The position numbers were made by a program, and so were the translations under genes. A stretch of 64,000 nt of DNA from Streptomyces aureocirculatus (GTDB taxonomy: Bacteria; Actinomycetota; Actinomycetes; Streptomycetales; Streptomycetaceae). Shown piece by piece: positions 51,235-64,000 of the stretch. The stretch covers positions 62,001 to 126,000 of the forward strand of contig NZ_JOAP01000021.1 in NCBI RefSeq assembly GCF_000720475.1, given 5' to 3'. The notes under the pieces were generated by a model. The model was not told the DNA's origin. It did not search any database and was given only the letters and a program-made list of their open reading frames with translations. The number at the start of each line of letters is the position of its first letter. Positions within the stretch are counted from its first letter, which is position 1.

Positions 51235-51789
51235 ATGGGACTCGAAGAGAAACTGCCGAGCGGATTCCTGCTGACCACCGTCGAGCAGGCCGCCGGGTGG
51301 GTGCGCAAGTCATCCGTCTTTCCCGCCACGTTCGGACTCGCGTGCTGCGCCATCGAGATGATGACGACCGGCGCCGGACGCTATGACCTGGCGCGCTTCG
51401 GTATGGAGGTCTTCCGCGGCTCGCCGCGGCAGGCGGATCTGATGATCGTCGCCGGACGTGTGAGCCAGAAGATGGCGCCCGTCCTGCGCCAGGTCTACGA
51501 CCAGATGCCCAACCCCAAGTGGGTCATCTCCATGGGGGTCTGCGCATCGTCGGGCGGGATGTTCAACAATTACGCGATTGTGCAGGGTGTGGACCATGTC
51601 GTCCCGGTCGACATCTATTTGCCCGGTTGTCCGCCCCGGCCCGAGATGCTGCTGGACGCGATCCTCAAGCTGCACCAGAAGATCCAGTCCTCCAAGCTCG
51701 GCGTGAACGCGGAAGAAGCGGCCCGAGAGGCGGAGGAAGCGGCCCTCAAGGCGCTCCCCACCATTGAGATGAAGGGGCTGCTGCGGTGA
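51235..51789 (+). CDS. nuoB: NADH-quinone oxidoreductase subunit B
   Basis: 184 residues, AGAGGAG ahead. The N2 [4Fe-4S] cluster ligands are the adjacent pair in [11 protein letters not shown], one in MGVCASSGG and one in [30 protein letters not shown] is typical. NuoB holds the last Fe-S centre before the quinone. A helical Ala/Glu tail of about 25 residues is extra. Its stop overlaps nuoC. Confidence 0.97.
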   Translation: MGLEEKLPSGFLLTTVEQAAGWVRKSSVFPATFGLACCAIEMMTTGAGRYDLARFGMEVFRGSPRQADLMIVAGRVSQKMAPVLRQVYDQMPNPKWVISMGVCASSGGMFNNYAIVQGVDHVVPVDIYLPGCPPRPEMLLDAILKLHQKIQSSKLGVNAEEAAREAEEAALKALPTIEMKGLLR

Positions 51790-52519
51790 CCGAGAAGCAC
51801 CCGAACGGCGAGGGCGAGCACCTCGACGGCACCGGCGTGCCGTCGCCGCGCGACACCTCGGGCGAGGTCATCGGCGTACGCAGGGGGATGTTCGGCGCCG
51901 ACGACGGCGGCGACACCTCCGGCTACGGCGGCCTCGTCCGCACCATCACGCTGCCGGGCGCCTCCTCGCGCCCCTACGGCGGTTGGTTCGACGAGGTCGC
52001 CGACGAACTCGAAGGGGCCCTGGAGGAACAGGGACTCGTCCCCGAGAACGCCATCGAGAAGACCGTCGTCGACCGCGGCGAGCTCACCTTCCACATCGCG
52101 CGCGAGCACCTCGTCCGGGTCGCCCGCACCCTGCGCGACGACCCCGCGCTGCGCTTCGAGCTGTGCACCGGCGTCAGCGGGGTGCACTTCCTCGGTGACA
52201 AGGGCCGCGAGCTGCACGCCGTCTACCACCTGCGCTCGATCACCCACAACCGCCTGATCCGGCTCGAGGTCAGCGCCCCGGACGCCGACCCGCACGTCCC
52301 CTCGCTGGTCGCCGTCTACCCGACGAACGACTGGCACGAGCGCGAGACGTACGACTTCTTCGGCCTGGTCTTCGACGGCCACCCGGCGCTCACGCGGATC
52401 ATGATGCCGGACGACTGGCAGGGCTTCCCGCAGCGCAAGGACTACCCACTCGGCGGCATCCCCGTCGAGTACAAGGGCGCCCAGATCCCGGCTCCGGACC
52501 AGCGGAGGTCGTACAGCTA

Positions 52520-52520
<1 letters not shown>
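51786..52520 (+). CDS. nuoC: NADH-quinone oxidoreductase subunit C
   Basis: 244 residues from GTG 51786, overlapping nuoB by four bases. Signature [18 protein letters not shown] with [20 protein letters not shown] is the 30-kDa subunit. About 55 N-terminal residues form an actinobacterial extension. Hydrophilic subunit of the peripheral arm, adjacent to NuoD. It ends one base into the nuoD start. Confidence 0.95.
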
Positions 52521-53850
<1,330 letters not shown>

Positions 53851-53854
<4 letters not shown>

Positions 53855-54708
53855 CCACCAGTTCCCCCGAGGGCGTCAGCCTGGGCATGCCCCAACTGCC
53901 CCCGCAGGCCTACCCGGCCGACGTCCGCGCCCGCCTGGAGGCCGACGCGCGCGAGGTCGTCGCCCGCTACCCGGACTCCCGCTCGGCGCTCCTGCCGCTG
54001 CTGCACCTGGTGCAGTCGGAGGAGGGCCATGTGACGCGCACCGGCATGCGGTTCTGCGCGGACGTGCTCGGTCTGACCACCGCGGAGGTGACGGCGGTCG
54101 CGACCTTCTACACCATGTACCGCCGCAAGCCCTCCGGTGACTACCAGGTCGGCGTCTGCACCAACACGCTGTGCGCCGTCATGGGCGGCGACGCCATCTT
54201 CGAGGCACTCCAGGAGCACCTGGGCGTCGGCAACGGCGGCACCACCGAGGACGGGAAGGTGACGCTTGAGCACATCGAGTGCAACGCCGCCTGCGACTTC
54301 GCTCCCGTGGTGATGGTCAACTGGGAGTTCTTCGACAACCAGACGCCGGGCAGCGCCAAGCGTCTCGTCGACGACCTGCGCGCGGGAGCACCGGTCGAAC
54401 CGACCCGCGGCGCCCCCCTGTGCACCTTCAAGGAGACGGCCCGGATCCTCGCGGGCTTCCCCGACGAGCGCGCCGGCGCCGTCGAGGCGAGCGGCGGCGC
54501 GGGCCCCGCCTCGCTGATCGGGCTGCGCCTGGCCAAGGGCGAGGCACCGCCCGCACGAGTGGTCCACCCGCGCGCGGGCGGACCCGAGGAGAGCCAGCCG
54601 CACGACCCGTCGCCCAGTGAGCACCTCAGCTCGCACGACGCGCCGCAGCAGACCTCGGCTTCCGACCCGGCCCACCCGGCCGGTCCGTCCGCCGAGGAGG
54701 GGGAGTGA
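53851..54708 (+). CDS. nuoE: NADH-quinone oxidoreductase subunit E
   Basis: 285 residues from GTG 53851. The [2Fe-2S] N1a cysteines lie in [12 protein letters not shown] and [27 protein letters not shown] is the other conserved part. About 100 C-terminal residues (Pro/Ser/Glu-rich, [13 protein letters not shown]) exceed the usual length and look disordered. Works with NuoF in NADH oxidation. Stop overlaps nuoF. Confidence 0.95.
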
Positions 54709-56078
54709 TGACGTTGGCCGCCGAGATCGACAACGAGACCAGCCCGGAGAAGCTCCTCGCACCGGTGCTCTCCGCCTTCTGGGACGACGAGAAGTCCTGG
54801 ACCCTCGACACCTACCGCCGCCACGACGGCTACGAAGGGCTGCGCAAGGCCCTCGCGATGGCGCCCGACGACCTGATCGCCTATGTGAAGGACTCGGGCC
54901 TGCGCGGCCGCGGCGGCGCGGGCTTCCCGACCGGGATGAAGTGGCAGTTCATCCCCCAGGGCGACGGCAAACCGCACTATCTGGTTGTCAACGCCGACGA
55001 GTCGGAGCCAGGGACCTGCAAGGACATCCCGCTCCTCTTCGCGAACCCGCACAGCCTCATCGAGGGCATCGTGATCGCCTGCTACGCGATCCGTTCCGCG
55101 CATGCGTTCATCTACGTGCGTGGTGAAGTCGTCCCCGTGCTGCGACGTTTGCACGAGGCCGTTCGTGAGGCCTACGCGGCGGGCTACCTCGGCGAGAACA
55201 TCCTGGGCAGCGGACTCGACCTGGAACTCACCGTGCACGCGGGCGCGGGCGCGTACATCTGCGGTGAGGAGACCGCGCTGCTCGACTCGCTCGAAGGCCG
55301 CCGTGGCCAGCCGCGACTCCGTCCCCCTTTCCCTGCGGTCGCGGGCCTCTACGCGTGCCCCACTGTTGTCAACAACGTCGAGTCCATCGCCTCGGTTCCC
55401 GCGATCCTCAATCGGGGGAAAGACTGGTTCAAGTCGATGGGCAGCGAGAAGTCGCCCGGCTTCACGCTGTATTCGCTCAGCGGGCACGTGACCTCACCCG
55501 GCCAGTACGAGGCGCCGCTCGGCATCACGCTGCGCCAACTGCTCGACATGAGCGGCGGCATGCGGGCCGGGCACCGGCTGAAGTTCTGGACGCCGGGCGG
55601 CTCCTCGACGCCGATGTTCACCGACGAGCACCTCGACGTGCCGCTCGACTACGAGGGCGTGGGCGCCGCCGGATCGATGCTCGGCACCAAGGCCCTGCAG
55701 TGCTTCGACGAGACGACCTGCGTGGTGCGGGCCGTGACCCGCTGGACCGAGTTCTACGCCCACGAGTCCTGCGGCAAGTGCACGCCCTGCCGCGAAGGGA
55801 CGTACTGGCTCGTGCAGTTGCTGCGCGACATCGAGGCGGGCAAGGGCGTCATGTCCGACCTCGACAAGCTGAACGACATCGCCGACAACATCAACGGCAA
55901 GTCCTTCTGCGCCCTCGGAGACGGCGCCGCCTCACCCATCTTCTCCTCGCTCAAGTACTTCCGCGAGGAGTACGAGCAGCACATCACCGGCAGGGGCTGC
56001 CCCTTCGACCCCGCCAAGTCCACGCTCTGGGCCGACCGGAGCGGCAGGACCGACACGCACACGGAGGTGAACGCATGA
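54708..56078 (+). CDS. nuoF: NADH-quinone oxidoreductase subunit F (NADH/FMN site)
   Basis: 456 residues from ATG 54708, its A shared with the nuoE stop; GTG 54705 is an alternative. NADH and FMN sites are [28 protein letters not shown] and [19 protein letters not shown]. The N3 [4Fe-4S] ligands are in [11 protein letters not shown] and FCALGDGA. Electrons enter the complex here. Stop overlaps nuoG by four bases. Confidence 0.97.
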   Translation: MTLAAEIDNETSPEKLLAPVLSAFWDDEKSWTLDTYRRHDGYEGLRKALAMAPDDLIAYVKDSGLRGRGGAGFPTGMKWQFIPQGDGKPHYLVVNADESEPGTCKDIPLLFANPHSLIEGIVIACYAIRSAHAFIYVRGEVVPVLRRLHEAVREAYAAGYLGENILGSGLDLELTVHAGAGAYICGEETALLDSLEGRRGQPRLRPPFPAVAGLYACPTVVNNVESIASVPAILNRGKDWFKSMGSEKSPGFTLYSLSGHVTSPGQYEAPLGITLRQLLDMSGGMRAGHRLKFWTPGGSSTPMFTDEHLDVPLDYEGVGAAGSMLGTKALQCFDETTCVVRAVTRWTEFYAHESCGKCTPCREGTYWLVQLLRDIEAGKGVMSDLDKLNDIADNINGKSFCALGDGAASPIFSSLKYFREEYEQHITGRGCPFDPAKSTLWADRSGRTDTHTEVNA

Positions 56079-58588
56079 CAGTGTCCACCAGCAGCGCTCC
56101 CTCCGGAGGCGGGGAGGCGGCGGCTGCGCCGGAAGACCTGGTCTCACTGACGATCGACGGCATCGAGATCAGCGTCCCCAAGGGCACGCTGGTGATCCGC
56201 GCCGCCGAACTCCTCGGCATCGAGATCCCGCGCTTCTGCGACCACCCGCTCCTCGACCCCGCGGGCGCCTGCCGGCAGTGCATCGTGGAGGTCGAGGGCC
56301 AGCGCAAGCCGATGGCCTCCTGCACCATCACGTGCACGGACGGCATGGTGGTGAAGTCGCAGCTCACGTCGCCCGTCGCGGAGAAGTCGCAGCGGGGCGT
56401 GATGGAGCTGCTCCTCATCAACCACCCGCTGGACTGCCCGGTCTGCGACAAGGGCGGCGAGTGCCCGCTGCAGAACCAGGCGATGCAGGTCGGCGACTCG
56501 GACACCCGCTTCGAGGGCAAGAAGCGCACGTTCGAGAAGCCGGTGCCGATCTCCACGCAGGTGCTGCTCGACCGTGAGCGGTGCGTGCTGTGCGCGCGCT
56601 GCACCCGCTTCTCCAACCAGATCGCGGGCGACCCGATGATCGAGCTCCTGGAGCGCGGGGCGCTCCAGCAGGTCGGCACCGGCGACGGCGACCCCTTCGA
56701 GTCGTACTTCTCCGGCAACACCATCCAGATCTGCCCGGTGGGCGCCCTCACCTCGGCGGCGTACCGGTTCCGGTCGCGCCCGTTCGACCTGGTGTCGTCG
56801 CCCTCGGTGTGCGAGCACTGCGCCGGCGGCTGCGCCACGCGTACGGACCACCGGCGCGGCAAGGTCATGCGGCGGCTCGCGCAGAACGACCCCGAGGTCA
56901 ACGAGGAGTGGATCTGTGACAAGGGGCGCTTCGGCTTCCGGTACGCGCAGAAGCCGGACCGGCTCACCACGCCGCTGGTGCGCGACGCCGACTCCGGTGA
57001 ACTGGTCCCCGCGTCCTGGCCCGAGGCCCTGGAGGCGGCGGCCAGGGGGCTCGCGGCCGCGCGCGGGCGCGCCGGTGTGCTGACCGGCGGGCGCCTCACC
57101 CTGGAGGACGCCTACGCGTACAGCAAGTACGCGCGCGTGGCGCTCGACACCAACGACATCGACTTCCGCGCGCGCGTGCACTCCAGCGAGGAGGCCGACT
57201 TCCTCGCGGCACGCGTCGCCGGACGCGGCCGTGACCTCGACGGCGACGGCGTCACGTACGCCGCCCTTGAGCAGGCCCCCGCCGTGCTGCTCGCAGGTAT
57301 CGAGGCGGAGGAGGAGGCGCCCGGCGTCTTCCTGCGCCTGCGCAAGGCCTGGCGCAAGCACGGCCAGCGCACCTACGCGCTCGCCCCGTACGCGACCCGC
57401 GGTCTGGAGAAGGCCGGCGGCACGCTGCTCGCTGCCGCGCCCGGCACCGAGACGGAGTGGCTCGACGCGCTCGCGGCGAACGTAGGCCTGGCCGACGACG
57501 GTGCCGGGGCCGCCGAGGCGCTGCGTTCCGAAGGCGCCGTGATCGTCGTCGGTGAACGGCTCGCGGCCGTCCCCGGCGCGCTCACGGCCGTCGTACGGAC
57601 GGCTTCCGCGACCGGCGCCCGACTGGTGTGGATCCCGCGCCGAGCGGGTGAGCGCGCGGCGATCGAAGCCGGTGCGATGCCGTCGCTGCTGCCCGGCGGC
57701 CGACCCGCGACCGACCCGCGCGCCCGTGAGCAGGTCGCCACCGCCTGGTCGGTCGCCGAACTCCCGCACCGCTACGGCCGCGACACCGGCCAGATCATCG
57801 AAGCCGCCGCGACCGGCGAACTGAGCGCCCTGCTCGTCGCGGGCGTGGAGGTCGCCGACCTGCCCGACCCGGCACGCGCGCGTGCGGCACTCGACGAGGT
57901 CGGCTTCCTGGTCTCCCTGGAGCTGCGGCCGAGCGAGGTGACGGAACGTGCCGACGTGGTGCTTCCGGTGGCCGCCGTCGCCGAGAAGCCGGGCACCTTC
58001 CTCAACTGGGAAGGCAGGGCCCGGCTCTTCGAGGCCGCGCTCAAGCCGGACCAGATGACCCGCAGGCTCGCCCCGAGCGACGCCCGCGTCCTGCACATGC
58101 TGGCCGACGCGGGCGACATCCACCTCGGCCTGCCGGACCTGCTCACCGTCCGGCGCGAGCTGGACCGCCTCGGAGGCTGGGACGGCCCGCACGCCACCGA
58201 GCCCCTGGAGACCGGTTCGCACCCGCCGCGGCCCGCCGCCGGTGAGGCCGTCCTCGCGGGGCACCGGCTGCTGCTCGACCAGGGCCGCCTCCAGGAGGGC
58301 GACGACGCGCTCGCAGGTACCCGGCACGCGGCGGCGGCCCGGCTGTCCGCGGCCACCGCGGCCGAGGCGGGCGTCAAGGACGGCGACCTGCTCGCCGTCA
58401 CCGGCCTCGCGGGCGCGACGACGCTGCCGCTGCTCGTCACCCAGATGCCCGACCGTGTGGTCTGGCTCCCCCTGAACTCGTCCGGGGGCGGCGTCACGTC
58501 GGACACCGGCGCCCGCCCCGGCGACCTCGTCCGCATCGGCCCGGCCGTCCTGCCGGGGCCCGCCGGGGCCACGGAGGTGACGTCGTGA
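56075..58588 (+). CDS. nuoG: NADH-quinone oxidoreductase subunit G (Fe-S chain)
   Basis: 837 residues from ATG 56075. N-terminal [2Fe-2S] ligands in [20 protein letters not shown], the His-Cys cluster in [17 protein letters not shown], a [4Fe-4S] set in [10 protein letters not shown] with CPVGALTS, and a further Cys set in [15 protein letters not shown] with CDKGRFGFR. The C-terminal 550 residues are a molybdopterin-oxidoreductase-like domain, which needs no Mo cofactor in complex I. Longest peripheral subunit; stop overlaps nuoH. Confidence 0.96.
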   Translation: MTVSTSSAPSGGGEAAAAPEDLVSLTIDGIEISVPKGTLVIRAAELLGIEIPRFCDHPLLDPAGACRQCIVEVEGQRKPMASCTITCTDGMVVKSQLTSPVAEKSQRGVMELLLINHPLDCPVCDKGGECPLQNQAMQVGDSDTRFEGKKRTFEKPVPISTQVLLDRERCVLCARCTRFSNQIAGDPMIELLERGALQQVGTGDGDPFESYFSGNTIQICPVGALTSAAYRFRSRPFDLVSSPSVCEHCAGGCATRTDHRRGKVMRRLAQNDPEVNEEWICDKGRFGFRYAQKPDRLTTPLVRDADSGELVPASWPEALEAAARGLAAARGRAGVLTGGRLTLEDAYAYSKYARVALDTNDIDFRARVHSSEEADFLAARVAGRGRDLDGDGVTYAALEQAPAVLLAGIEAEEEAPGVFLRLRKAWRKHGQRTYALAPYATRGLEKAGGTLLAAAPGTETEWLDALAANVGLADDGAGAAEALRSEGAVIVVGERLAAVPGALTAVVRTASATGARLVWIPRRAGERAAIEAGAMPSLLPGGRPATDPRAREQVATAWSVAELPHRYGRDTGQIIEAAATGELSALLVAGVEVADLPDPARARAALDEVGFLVSLELRPSEVTERADVVLPVAAVAEKPGTFLNWEGRARLFEAALKPDQMTRRLAPSDARVLHMLADAGDIHLGLPDLLTVRRELDRLGGWDGPHATEPLETGSHPPRPAAGEAVLAGHRLLLDQGRLQEGDDALAGTRHAAAARLSAATAAEAGVKDGDLLAVTGLAGATTLPLLVTQMPDRVVWLPLNSSGGGVTSDTGARPGDLVRIGPAVLPGPAGATEVTS

Positions 58589-59976
58589 TGCTTCAGGCAG
58601 TGCACACCGCGCAGAGCGCGGTACCCCTGGCGGCCGAAGACCTGTCGATGTTCGGCAGGGACCCCTGGTGGCTCGTCGTCATCAAGGCCGTCTTCTGCTT
58701 CGCGTTCCTGATGATCACTGTGCTGTTCTCCATCGTGTGGGAGCGCAAGGTCGTCGCCTGGATGCAGTTGCGCATCGGCCCGAACCGGCACGGCCCCTGG
58801 GGCATGCTCCAGTCCCTCGCGGACGGCATCAAGCTGATGCTCAAGGAGGATCTGATCGTCAAGCGCGCGGACAAGGTCGTCTACGTCCTCGCGCCGATCG
58901 TCGCCGCCATCCCGGCGTTCATGGCGATCGCGGTGATCCCCTTCGGGCCCGCGGGCAACGAAGTGTCGATCTTCGGACACCGCACCACGATGCAGCTCAC
59001 CGACCTGCCGATCGCGATGCTCTACATCCTCGCGGTCGCCTCCGTCGGCATCTACGGCATCGTCCTCGCGGGCTGGAGCTCCGGCTCGACGTACCCGCTG
59101 CTCGGCGGACTGCGCTCGTGCGCGCAGATGATCTCGTACGAGATCGCCATGGGCGCCGCGTTCGCCTCGGTGTTCCTGTACTCCGGGTCGATGTCGACGT
59201 CGCGGATCGTCGAGGCGCAGGAGGGCCGCTGGTACGTCCTGCTGCTCCCGGTGTCGTTCCTGATCTACATCGTGACGATGATCGGGGAGACCAACCGGGC
59301 GCCGTTCGACATGCCGGAGTCCGAGGGCGACCTCGTGGGCGGCTTCAACACCGAGTACTCGTCGATCAAGTTCGCGATGTTCATGCTCGCCGAGTACGTC
59401 AACATGGTCACCGTCTCGGCCGTCTCCGTGACGCTGTTCCTGGGAGGCTGGCGGGCCCCGTGGCCGGTGAGCACCTTCTGGGAGGGCGCGAACCACGGCT
59501 GGTGGCCGATGGCCTGGTTCATCCTCAAGGTGCAACTGCTCCTGTTCTTCTTCATCTGGCTGCGCGGCACCCTCCCACGCGTCCGCTACGACCAGTTGAT
59601 GAAGCTCGGCTGGAAGGTCCTCATCCCCGTCTCCGTGGTCTGGCTGATGCTCGTCGCCACCGTCCGGGCGCTGCGCAACGAGGACTACGACTTCAGCGAG
59701 ATCGCGCTCTACGTAGGCGGCGGTGTACTCGCCCTGTTGCTGCTCTCCGTGCTCGTGGACGTCTTCCGCGACAAACGCGAGAAGGACGCGGCCGCGGCCG
59801 CCCCGCCCGCCGAAGCCGGTGCCTTCGACCCGATGGCCGGTGGCTTCCCGGTGCCGCCGCTGCCCGGACAGACCCTGCCGCCCGTGCCGCGTCGACGCCC
59901 ACGCCACGAGCGGGAGTTGATTGTCAGTGGTGGGCCCGATACTCAAAGTGACGGAAAGGAGGCGTCCGATGGCTGA
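58588..59976 (+). CDS. nuoH: NADH-quinone oxidoreductase subunit H
   Basis: 462 residues from ATG 58588 (GTG 58585 also possible). Eight membrane helices. [20 protein letters not shown] and the quinone-channel loop [20 protein letters not shown] are strictly conserved in the ND1 family. A C-terminal cytoplasmic extension of about 70 residues, Pro-rich ([19 protein letters not shown]), exceeds the norm. It joins the two arms of the complex. Overlaps nuoI by eight bases. Confidence 0.96.
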   Translation: MLQAVHTAQSAVPLAAEDLSMFGRDPWWLVVIKAVFCFAFLMITVLFSIVWERKVVAWMQLRIGPNRHGPWGMLQSLADGIKLMLKEDLIVKRADKVVYVLAPIVAAIPAFMAIAVIPFGPAGNEVSIFGHRTTMQLTDLPIAMLYILAVASVGIYGIVLAGWSSGSTYPLLGGLRSCAQMISYEIAMGAAFASVFLYSGSMSTSRIVEAQEGRWYVLLLPVSFLIYIVTMIGETNRAPFDMPESEGDLVGGFNTEYSSIKFAMFMLAEYVNMVTVSAVSVTLFLGGWRAPWPVSTFWEGANHGWWPMAWFILKVQLLLFFFIWLRGTLPRVRYDQLMKLGWKVLIPVSVVWLMLVATVRALRNEDYDFSEIALYVGGGVLALLLLSVLVDVFRDKREKDAAAAAPPAEAGAFDPMAGGFPVPPLPGQTLPPVPRRRPRHERELIVSGGPDTQSDGKEASDG

Positions 59977-60751
59977 GCAGCCGAACATGCCGGACCGGCC
60001 GAAGCGCTCACAGCTTCCCGAGCAACAGGAGGCGGTCGACCCGCAGCAGTCGAACCAGTCGGATCAGGGGTTCCAGAACCCCGTCGCGGGCTTCGGCGTG
60101 ACCTTCAAGGCCATGTTCAAGAAGCGGCTCACCGAGCAGTATCCGGAGCAGCAGAAGACCACTGCTCCCCGCTTCCACGGCCGGCACCAGCTCAACCGCC
60201 ATCCGGACGGCCTGGAGAAGTGCATCGGCTGTGAGCTGTGCGCCTGGGCCTGTCCCGCGGACGCCATCTATGTGGAGGGCGCGGACAACACCGAGGAGGA
60301 GCGCTACTCCCCGGGCGAGCGGTACGGCCGCGTCTATCAGATCAACTACGCCCGCTGCATCTTCTGCGGACTGTGCATCGAGGCGTGCCCCACGCGCGCG
60401 TTGACGATGACGAACGAGTTCGAGCTCGCCGACAGCAGCCGGGCGAACCTGATCTACACCAAGGAGCAACTCCTCGCCGGCCTCGAAGAAGGCATGGTCG
60501 AATCGCCGCACGCGATCTTCCCGGGCATGGACGAGGGCGACTACTACCGGGGCCTTGTCACCGAGGCCGCCCCCGGCACGACCCCTCAGCCCGCCCTCTC
60601 CCGCGGCGAGAAGCCGGCCTCCGAAGTGACCGTCCCCGAGGGCGTCGGACCCGAGCCGACCGCCGCCGCACAGGCCGGGCCCGCGAGGGCGGCCTCGGGG
60701 AGCGCTCCGGCGGCCGAGCGGCCCGCACGGGACCGGGGGGTGGGCGAATGA
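59969..60751 (+). CDS. nuoI: NADH-quinone oxidoreductase subunit I
   Basis: 260 residues from ATG 59969, chosen for the strong GGAAAGGAGG at about 59952-59961. Two [4Fe-4S] motifs, [17 protein letters not shown] and [18 protein letters not shown], hold centres N6a and N6b. The N-terminal 60 and C-terminal 65 residues are extra, Gln- and Ala-rich. Peripheral-arm ferredoxin-like subunit. Stop overlaps nuoJ. Confidence 0.96.
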   Translation: MAEQPNMPDRPKRSQLPEQQEAVDPQQSNQSDQGFQNPVAGFGVTFKAMFKKRLTEQYPEQQKTTAPRFHGRHQLNRHPDGLEKCIGCELCAWACPADAIYVEGADNTEEERYSPGERYGRVYQINYARCIFCGLCIEACPTRALTMTNEFELADSSRANLIYTKEQLLAGLEEGMVESPHAIFPGMDEGDYYRGLVTEAAPGTTPQPALSRGEKPASEVTVPEGVGPEPTAAAQAGPARAASGSAPAAERPARDRGVGE

Positions 60752-61638
60752 CCGCCCTCGCGGCCTACACCACCTCCACGGGCGAGGCCTTCCAGTTCTG
60801 GGTGCTCGGCACGGTCGCCGTGATCGGCGCGCTGTGCACGATCCTGATGAGGAAGGCGGTGCACAGCGCGCTCTGCCTGGCCGGAACCATGATCATCCTC
60901 GCGGTGTTCTACCTGGCCAACGGCGCCTACTTCCTGGGCATCGTGCAGATCGTGGTCTACACCGGCGCGATCATGATGCTGTTCCTCTTCGTGGTCATGC
61001 TCGTCGGCGTCACCGCCGCCGACTCGCTGAAGGAGACCATCAAGGGCCAGCGCTGGCTGGCCGCGGTGTGCGGATTCGGCTTCGCCCTGCTGCTGTTCGC
61101 GGGTATCGGCAACGCCTCCCTGAAGGACTTCGAAGGCCTGGCCAAGGCCAACGAGGGCGGCAACGTGGAGGGCCTCGCGACCCTCATCTTCACGAAGTAC
61201 GTCTTCGCCTTCGAGATCACTGGCGCGCTGCTCATCACGGCGACGGTGGGCGCGATGGTCCTCACCCACCGCGAGCGCACGGAGCGTGCCAAGACCCAGC
61301 GGGAACTGGCCGAGGAGCGCGTGCGCGAGGGCAAGCACCTGCCGCCGCTGCCCGCCCCGGGTGTGTACGCCCGGCACAACGCGGTGGACATCGCGGGCCT
61401 GCTCCCCGACGGCACGCCGTCGGAGCTCACGGTCAACAGGACGCTGCGTGAGCGCGGCCAGATCCGCGACGTGTCCACCGAGGCACTGAACGACCTGCGG
61501 GCCCTCGAGCAGCGCGCCACGGACCGCTTGGAACGCCCGGACCTGCGGCGTACGGACCCCGGCCGGAACGGCGACGGCGACTCCGGGGCCGAACACGCCG
61601 CCGCCGCGGGCGAGCAGACCGAGGAGGCGTCGAAGTGA
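60748..61638 (+). CDS. nuoJ: NADH-quinone oxidoreductase subunit J
   Basis: 296 residues from ATG 60748. Five membrane helices within the first 175 residues, with the conserved [20 protein letters not shown] containing the pi-bulge helix of ND6. A charged C-terminal tail of about 120 residues ([20 protein letters not shown]) is long for the family. Membrane-arm subunit near NuoA and NuoK. Stop overlaps nuoK. Confidence 0.95.
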   Translation: MTALAAYTTSTGEAFQFWVLGTVAVIGALCTILMRKAVHSALCLAGTMIILAVFYLANGAYFLGIVQIVVYTGAIMMLFLFVVMLVGVTAADSLKETIKGQRWLAAVCGFGFALLLFAGIGNASLKDFEGLAKANEGGNVEGLATLIFTKYVFAFEITGALLITATVGAMVLTHRERTERAKTQRELAEERVREGKHLPPLPAPGVYARHNAVDIAGLLPDGTPSELTVNRTLRERGQIRDVSTEALNDLRALEQRATDRLERPDLRRTDPGRNGDGDSGAEHAAAAGEQTEEASK

Positions 61639-61934
61639 ATCCGGTCAACTACCTGTACCTGGCGGCTCTGTTGTTCGCCATCGGGGCCAGCGGCGTACTG
61701 ATCAGGCGGAACGCGATCGTCGTCTTCATGTGCATCGAGCTGATGCTGAACGCCTGCAATCTGGCGTTCGTCGCGTTCTCCCGGCTGCACGGCAATCTGG
61801 ACGGCCAGATCATCGCCTTCTTCACGATGGTCGTCGCCGCCGCCGAAGTCGTGGTCGGGCTCGCGATCATCGTGTCGCTGTTCCGCTCCCGTCACTCGGC
61901 CTCGGTCGACGACGCCAGCCTGATGAAGCTGTAA
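61635..61934 (+). CDS. nuoK: NADH-quinone oxidoreductase subunit K
   Basis: 99 residues from GTG 61635. Three membrane helices; the conserved glutamates are in [18 protein letters not shown] and in [15 protein letters not shown], both in the proton path. Complete ND4L homologue. 15 bases before nuoL. Confidence 0.96.
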   Translation: MNPVNYLYLAALLFAIGASGVLIRRNAIVVFMCIELMLNACNLAFVAFSRLHGNLDGQIIAFFTMVVAAAEVVVGLAIIVSLFRSRHSASVDDASLMKL

Positions 61935-61949
61935 GGGGTCGTTAGCACC

Positions 61950-63902
61950 GTGAACACAGAGAACTTGATTGCGCTGCTCGTGGCGGCGCCTCTGCTCGGA
62001 GCGGTCGTCCTGCTGTGCGGCGGCCGGCGCCTGGACCGGGTGGGGCACTGGATCGGCACGCTGCTCTCGGCCCTGTCCTTCGTGATCGGCCTGGTCCTCT
62101 TCACCGACATGCTCGGCAAGGGCGCCGAGGACCGCTCGCTGCACCAGCACCTGTTCAGTTGGATTCCCGTCGAGGGCTTCCAGGCCGACGTCGCCTTCCA
62201 GCTCGACCAGTTGTCGATGACGTTCGTCCTGCTGATCTCCGGCGTCGGCACGCTGATCCACCTGTACTCGATCGGGTACATGGAGCACGACGAGCGCCGC
62301 CGCCGCTTCTTCGGCTATCTGAACCTGTTCCTCGCGGCGATGCTCCTCCTCGTCCTCGCCGACAACTACCTGCTCCTGTACGTCGGCTGGGAGGGCGTCG
62401 GGCTCGCCTCGTACCTCCTGATCGGCTTCTGGCAGCACAAGCCCAGCGCGGCCACGGCGGCCAAGAAGGCCTTCCTGGTCAACCGGGTCGGCGACATGGG
62501 TCTGTCCATCGCCATCATGCTGATGTTCACCACGTTCGGGACGTTCGCCTTCGGGCCCGTCCTGGAGGCCTCCGAGGGGACGAGCGAGGGCAAGCTCACG
62601 GCGATCGGCCTGATGCTGCTGCTCGCGGCGTGCGGCAAGTCCGCGCAGGTGCCGCTGCAGTCCTGGCTCGGGGACGCGATGGAGGGCCCGACCCCGGTCT
62701 CGGCCCTGATCCACGCGGCGACGATGGTCACCGCCGGTGTCTATCTCATCGTCCGCTCCGGAGCCATCTTCAACGGCGCCCCGGACGCACAACTTGCCGT
62801 CACCGTCGTGGGCGCCGTGACGCTCCTCTTCGGTGCGATCGTCGGTTGTGCGAAGGACGACATCAAGAAGGCGCTCGCCGGTTCGACGATGTCGCAGATC
62901 GGCTACATGATCCTGGCCGCGGGCCTGGGCCCGATCGGCTATGTCTTCGCGATCATGCACCTGGTGACGCACGGCTTCTTCAAGGCCGGGCTCTTCCTCG
63001 GCGCGGGTTCGGTCATGCACGGCATGAACGACGAGGTCGACATGCGCAAGTACGGCGGCCTCAGGAAGTACATGCCGGTGACGTTCGTGACCTTCGGTCT
63101 CGGCTATCTCGCGATCATCGGCTTCCCCGGTCTGTCCGGCTTCTTCTCCAAGGACAAGATCATCGAGGCGGCGTTCGCCAAGGGCGGCACGGAGGGCTGG
63201 ATCCTCGGCTCGGTGGCGCTCCTGGGCGCGGCCATCACGGCGTACTACATGACGCGAGTGATGCTCCTGACCTTCTTCGGAGAGGAGCGGTGGCGGCACC
63301 GCGCGACGGCTTCCCCGGAGCAGCCGAGCGCCGAGCCCGCCGCCGAGACACGCGGCCAACACTCCGAGCCGCATCCGCACGAGTCGCCCAGGTCCATGAC
63401 GATCCCGATGATCCTGCTCGCCGTGGGATCGGTGTTCGCGGGTGGCTTCTTCAGCATCGGCGACCGCTTCACGCACTGGCTGGAGCCCGTCACGCACCAC
63501 GACCACGGCGACTCCCCGCTGAGCGCCGCCACGGTCACGGGCGCCACCATGGTGGTCCTGGTCGTCGGTGTGACCCTGGCCTGGTTCCAGTACGGCCGCC
63601 GCCCGGTCCCCGCCGTCGCCCCGCGCGGCTCGCTGCTCACCCGCGCGGCCCGCCGGGACCTGCTCCAGGACGACTTCAACCACGTGGTCCTGGTGCGCGG
63701 CGGCGAACACCTCACACGCTCCCTGGTGTACGTCGACCACACCCTGGTGGACGGCGTGGTCAACGGCACGGCGGCCTCGGTCGGCGGGCTCTCCGGGCGG
63801 CTGCGGAAGCTGCAGAACGGCTACGCACGCAGTTACGCGGTCTCGATGTTCGGCGGCGCGGCGGTCCTCATCGTCGCGACGCTGCTGATGAGGGCGGTCT
63901 GA
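61950..63902 (+). CDS. nuoL: NADH-quinone oxidoreductase subunit L (proton pump)
   Basis: 650 residues from GTG 61950. Antiporter-like subunit with about 16 helices: [50 protein letters not shown] and [16 protein letters not shown] contain the Glu and Lys of the proton channel. A His/Glu-rich loop ([20 protein letters not shown]) lies near 460. The C-terminal lateral helix region follows. Distal membrane-arm pump. Confidence 0.96.
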   Translation: MNTENLIALLVAAPLLGAVVLLCGGRRLDRVGHWIGTLLSALSFVIGLVLFTDMLGKGAEDRSLHQHLFSWIPVEGFQADVAFQLDQLSMTFVLLISGVGTLIHLYSIGYMEHDERRRRFFGYLNLFLAAMLLLVLADNYLLLYVGWEGVGLASYLLIGFWQHKPSAATAAKKAFLVNRVGDMGLSIAIMLMFTTFGTFAFGPVLEASEGTSEGKLTAIGLMLLLAACGKSAQVPLQSWLGDAMEGPTPVSALIHAATMVTAGVYLIVRSGAIFNGAPDAQLAVTVVGAVTLLFGAIVGCAKDDIKKALAGSTMSQIGYMILAAGLGPIGYVFAIMHLVTHGFFKAGLFLGAGSVMHGMNDEVDMRKYGGLRKYMPVTFVTFGLGYLAIIGFPGLSGFFSKDKIIEAAFAKGGTEGWILGSVALLGAAITAYYMTRVMLLTFFGEERWRHRATASPEQPSAEPAAETRGQHSEPHPHESPRSMTIPMILLAVGSVFAGGFFSIGDRFTHWLEPVTHHDHGDSPLSAATVTGATMVVLVVGVTLAWFQYGRRPVPAVAPRGSLLTRAARRDLLQDDFNHVVLVRGGEHLTRSLVYVDHTLVDGVVNGTAASVGGLSGRLRKLQNGYARSYAVSMFGGAAVLIVATLLMRAV

Positions 63903-63907
63903 TACCG

Positions 63908-64000
63908 ATGTCCTTTCCTCTGCTCACAGCGACGGCCGCGCTCCCCGCGGTCGGCGCGATCGTCACGGCGGCCGTCCCGGCCGCGCGGCGGACCGCCGCC
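63908..64000 (+). CDS. nuoM: NADH-quinone oxidoreductase subunit M, first 31 codons only
   Basis: ATG 63908, five bases after nuoL. The visible start, MSFPLLTATAALPAVGAIVT, is a first hydrophobic helix typical of NuoM/ND4, and gene order supports it. The rest is outside the window. Confidence 0.88.
   Translation, partial: MSFPLLTATAALPAVGAIVTAAVPAARRTAA

Noticed and set aside
57772..59988. Long minus-strand frame opposite nuoG and nuoH
   Set aside because: Shadow of conserved nuo genes; its sequence is His/Arg/Asp-rich without recognisable motifs.

Overview
The window is very GC-rich, gene-dense DNA from a Streptomyces-type actinobacterium. Support comes from GTG and TTG starts with purine-rich ribosome binding sites, the futalosine menaquinone genes, a Tad/Flp pilus locus followed by a LysM-BTAD protein, an EccC-type ATPase with WXG100 proteins, a cold-shock gene with a long leader, and a 14-gene-type nuo operon. 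No rRNA, tRNA, insertion sequence, prophage or CRISPR array was seen.

Layout. 1-12.9 kb: lipid and peptide metabolism (MaoC dehydratase, FabG4-type reductase, secreted S33 peptidase, secreted lipase, AraC regulator, long-chain acyl-CoA ligase), an XRE/MFS pair, and azlC-azlD divergent from an XRE-cupin regulator with a clear cluster of 18-bp operator-like palindromes. 12.9-16.7 kb: intergenic repeats, a cold-shock protein, mqnA and a membrane Ser/Thr kinase. 16.8-28.9 kb: a type VII secretion (ESX) locus with two WXG100-like proteins, a 1490-residue EccC and a duplicated cassette of uncharacterised genes (A-B-C and A'-B'-C'). The B proteins have an ESX-effector-like N-terminal helical region and a hydrophobic glycine-rich C-terminal region. 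This is the best candidate for an undescribed system. 30.1-41.0 kb: a complete Tad pilus locus (CpaB-like, CpaE-like, CpaF, TadB, TadC, Flp pilin, three TadE/F/G-like pseudopilins, a 1013-residue LysM-BTAD membrane protein, prepilin peptidase). 41.0-50.0 kb: mqnC, a barrel-less amidohydrolase relative, menG, a zinc-ribbon multi-spanning membrane protein, a GNAT enzyme, a geranylgeranyl-reductase-family enzyme and an NlpC/P60 hydrolase. 50.8-64.0 kb: nuoA to nuoL complete, and the start of nuoM.

How it fits together. MqnA, MqnC, MenG and probably the geranylgeranyl-reductase-family enzyme make and modify menaquinone, the electron acceptor of the NADH dehydrogenase encoded at the right end. A perfect TGTGA-N6-TCACA site ahead of nuoA fits redox control by Rex. 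A 14-bp motif, TTACT-N4-AGT(A/C)A, lies ahead of both the FabG-type gene and the secreted lipase and suggests a shared lipid-responsive regulator. Intergenic tandem and inverted repeats of several families are unusually frequent. All identifications come from reading motifs and gene order; no database search was run.
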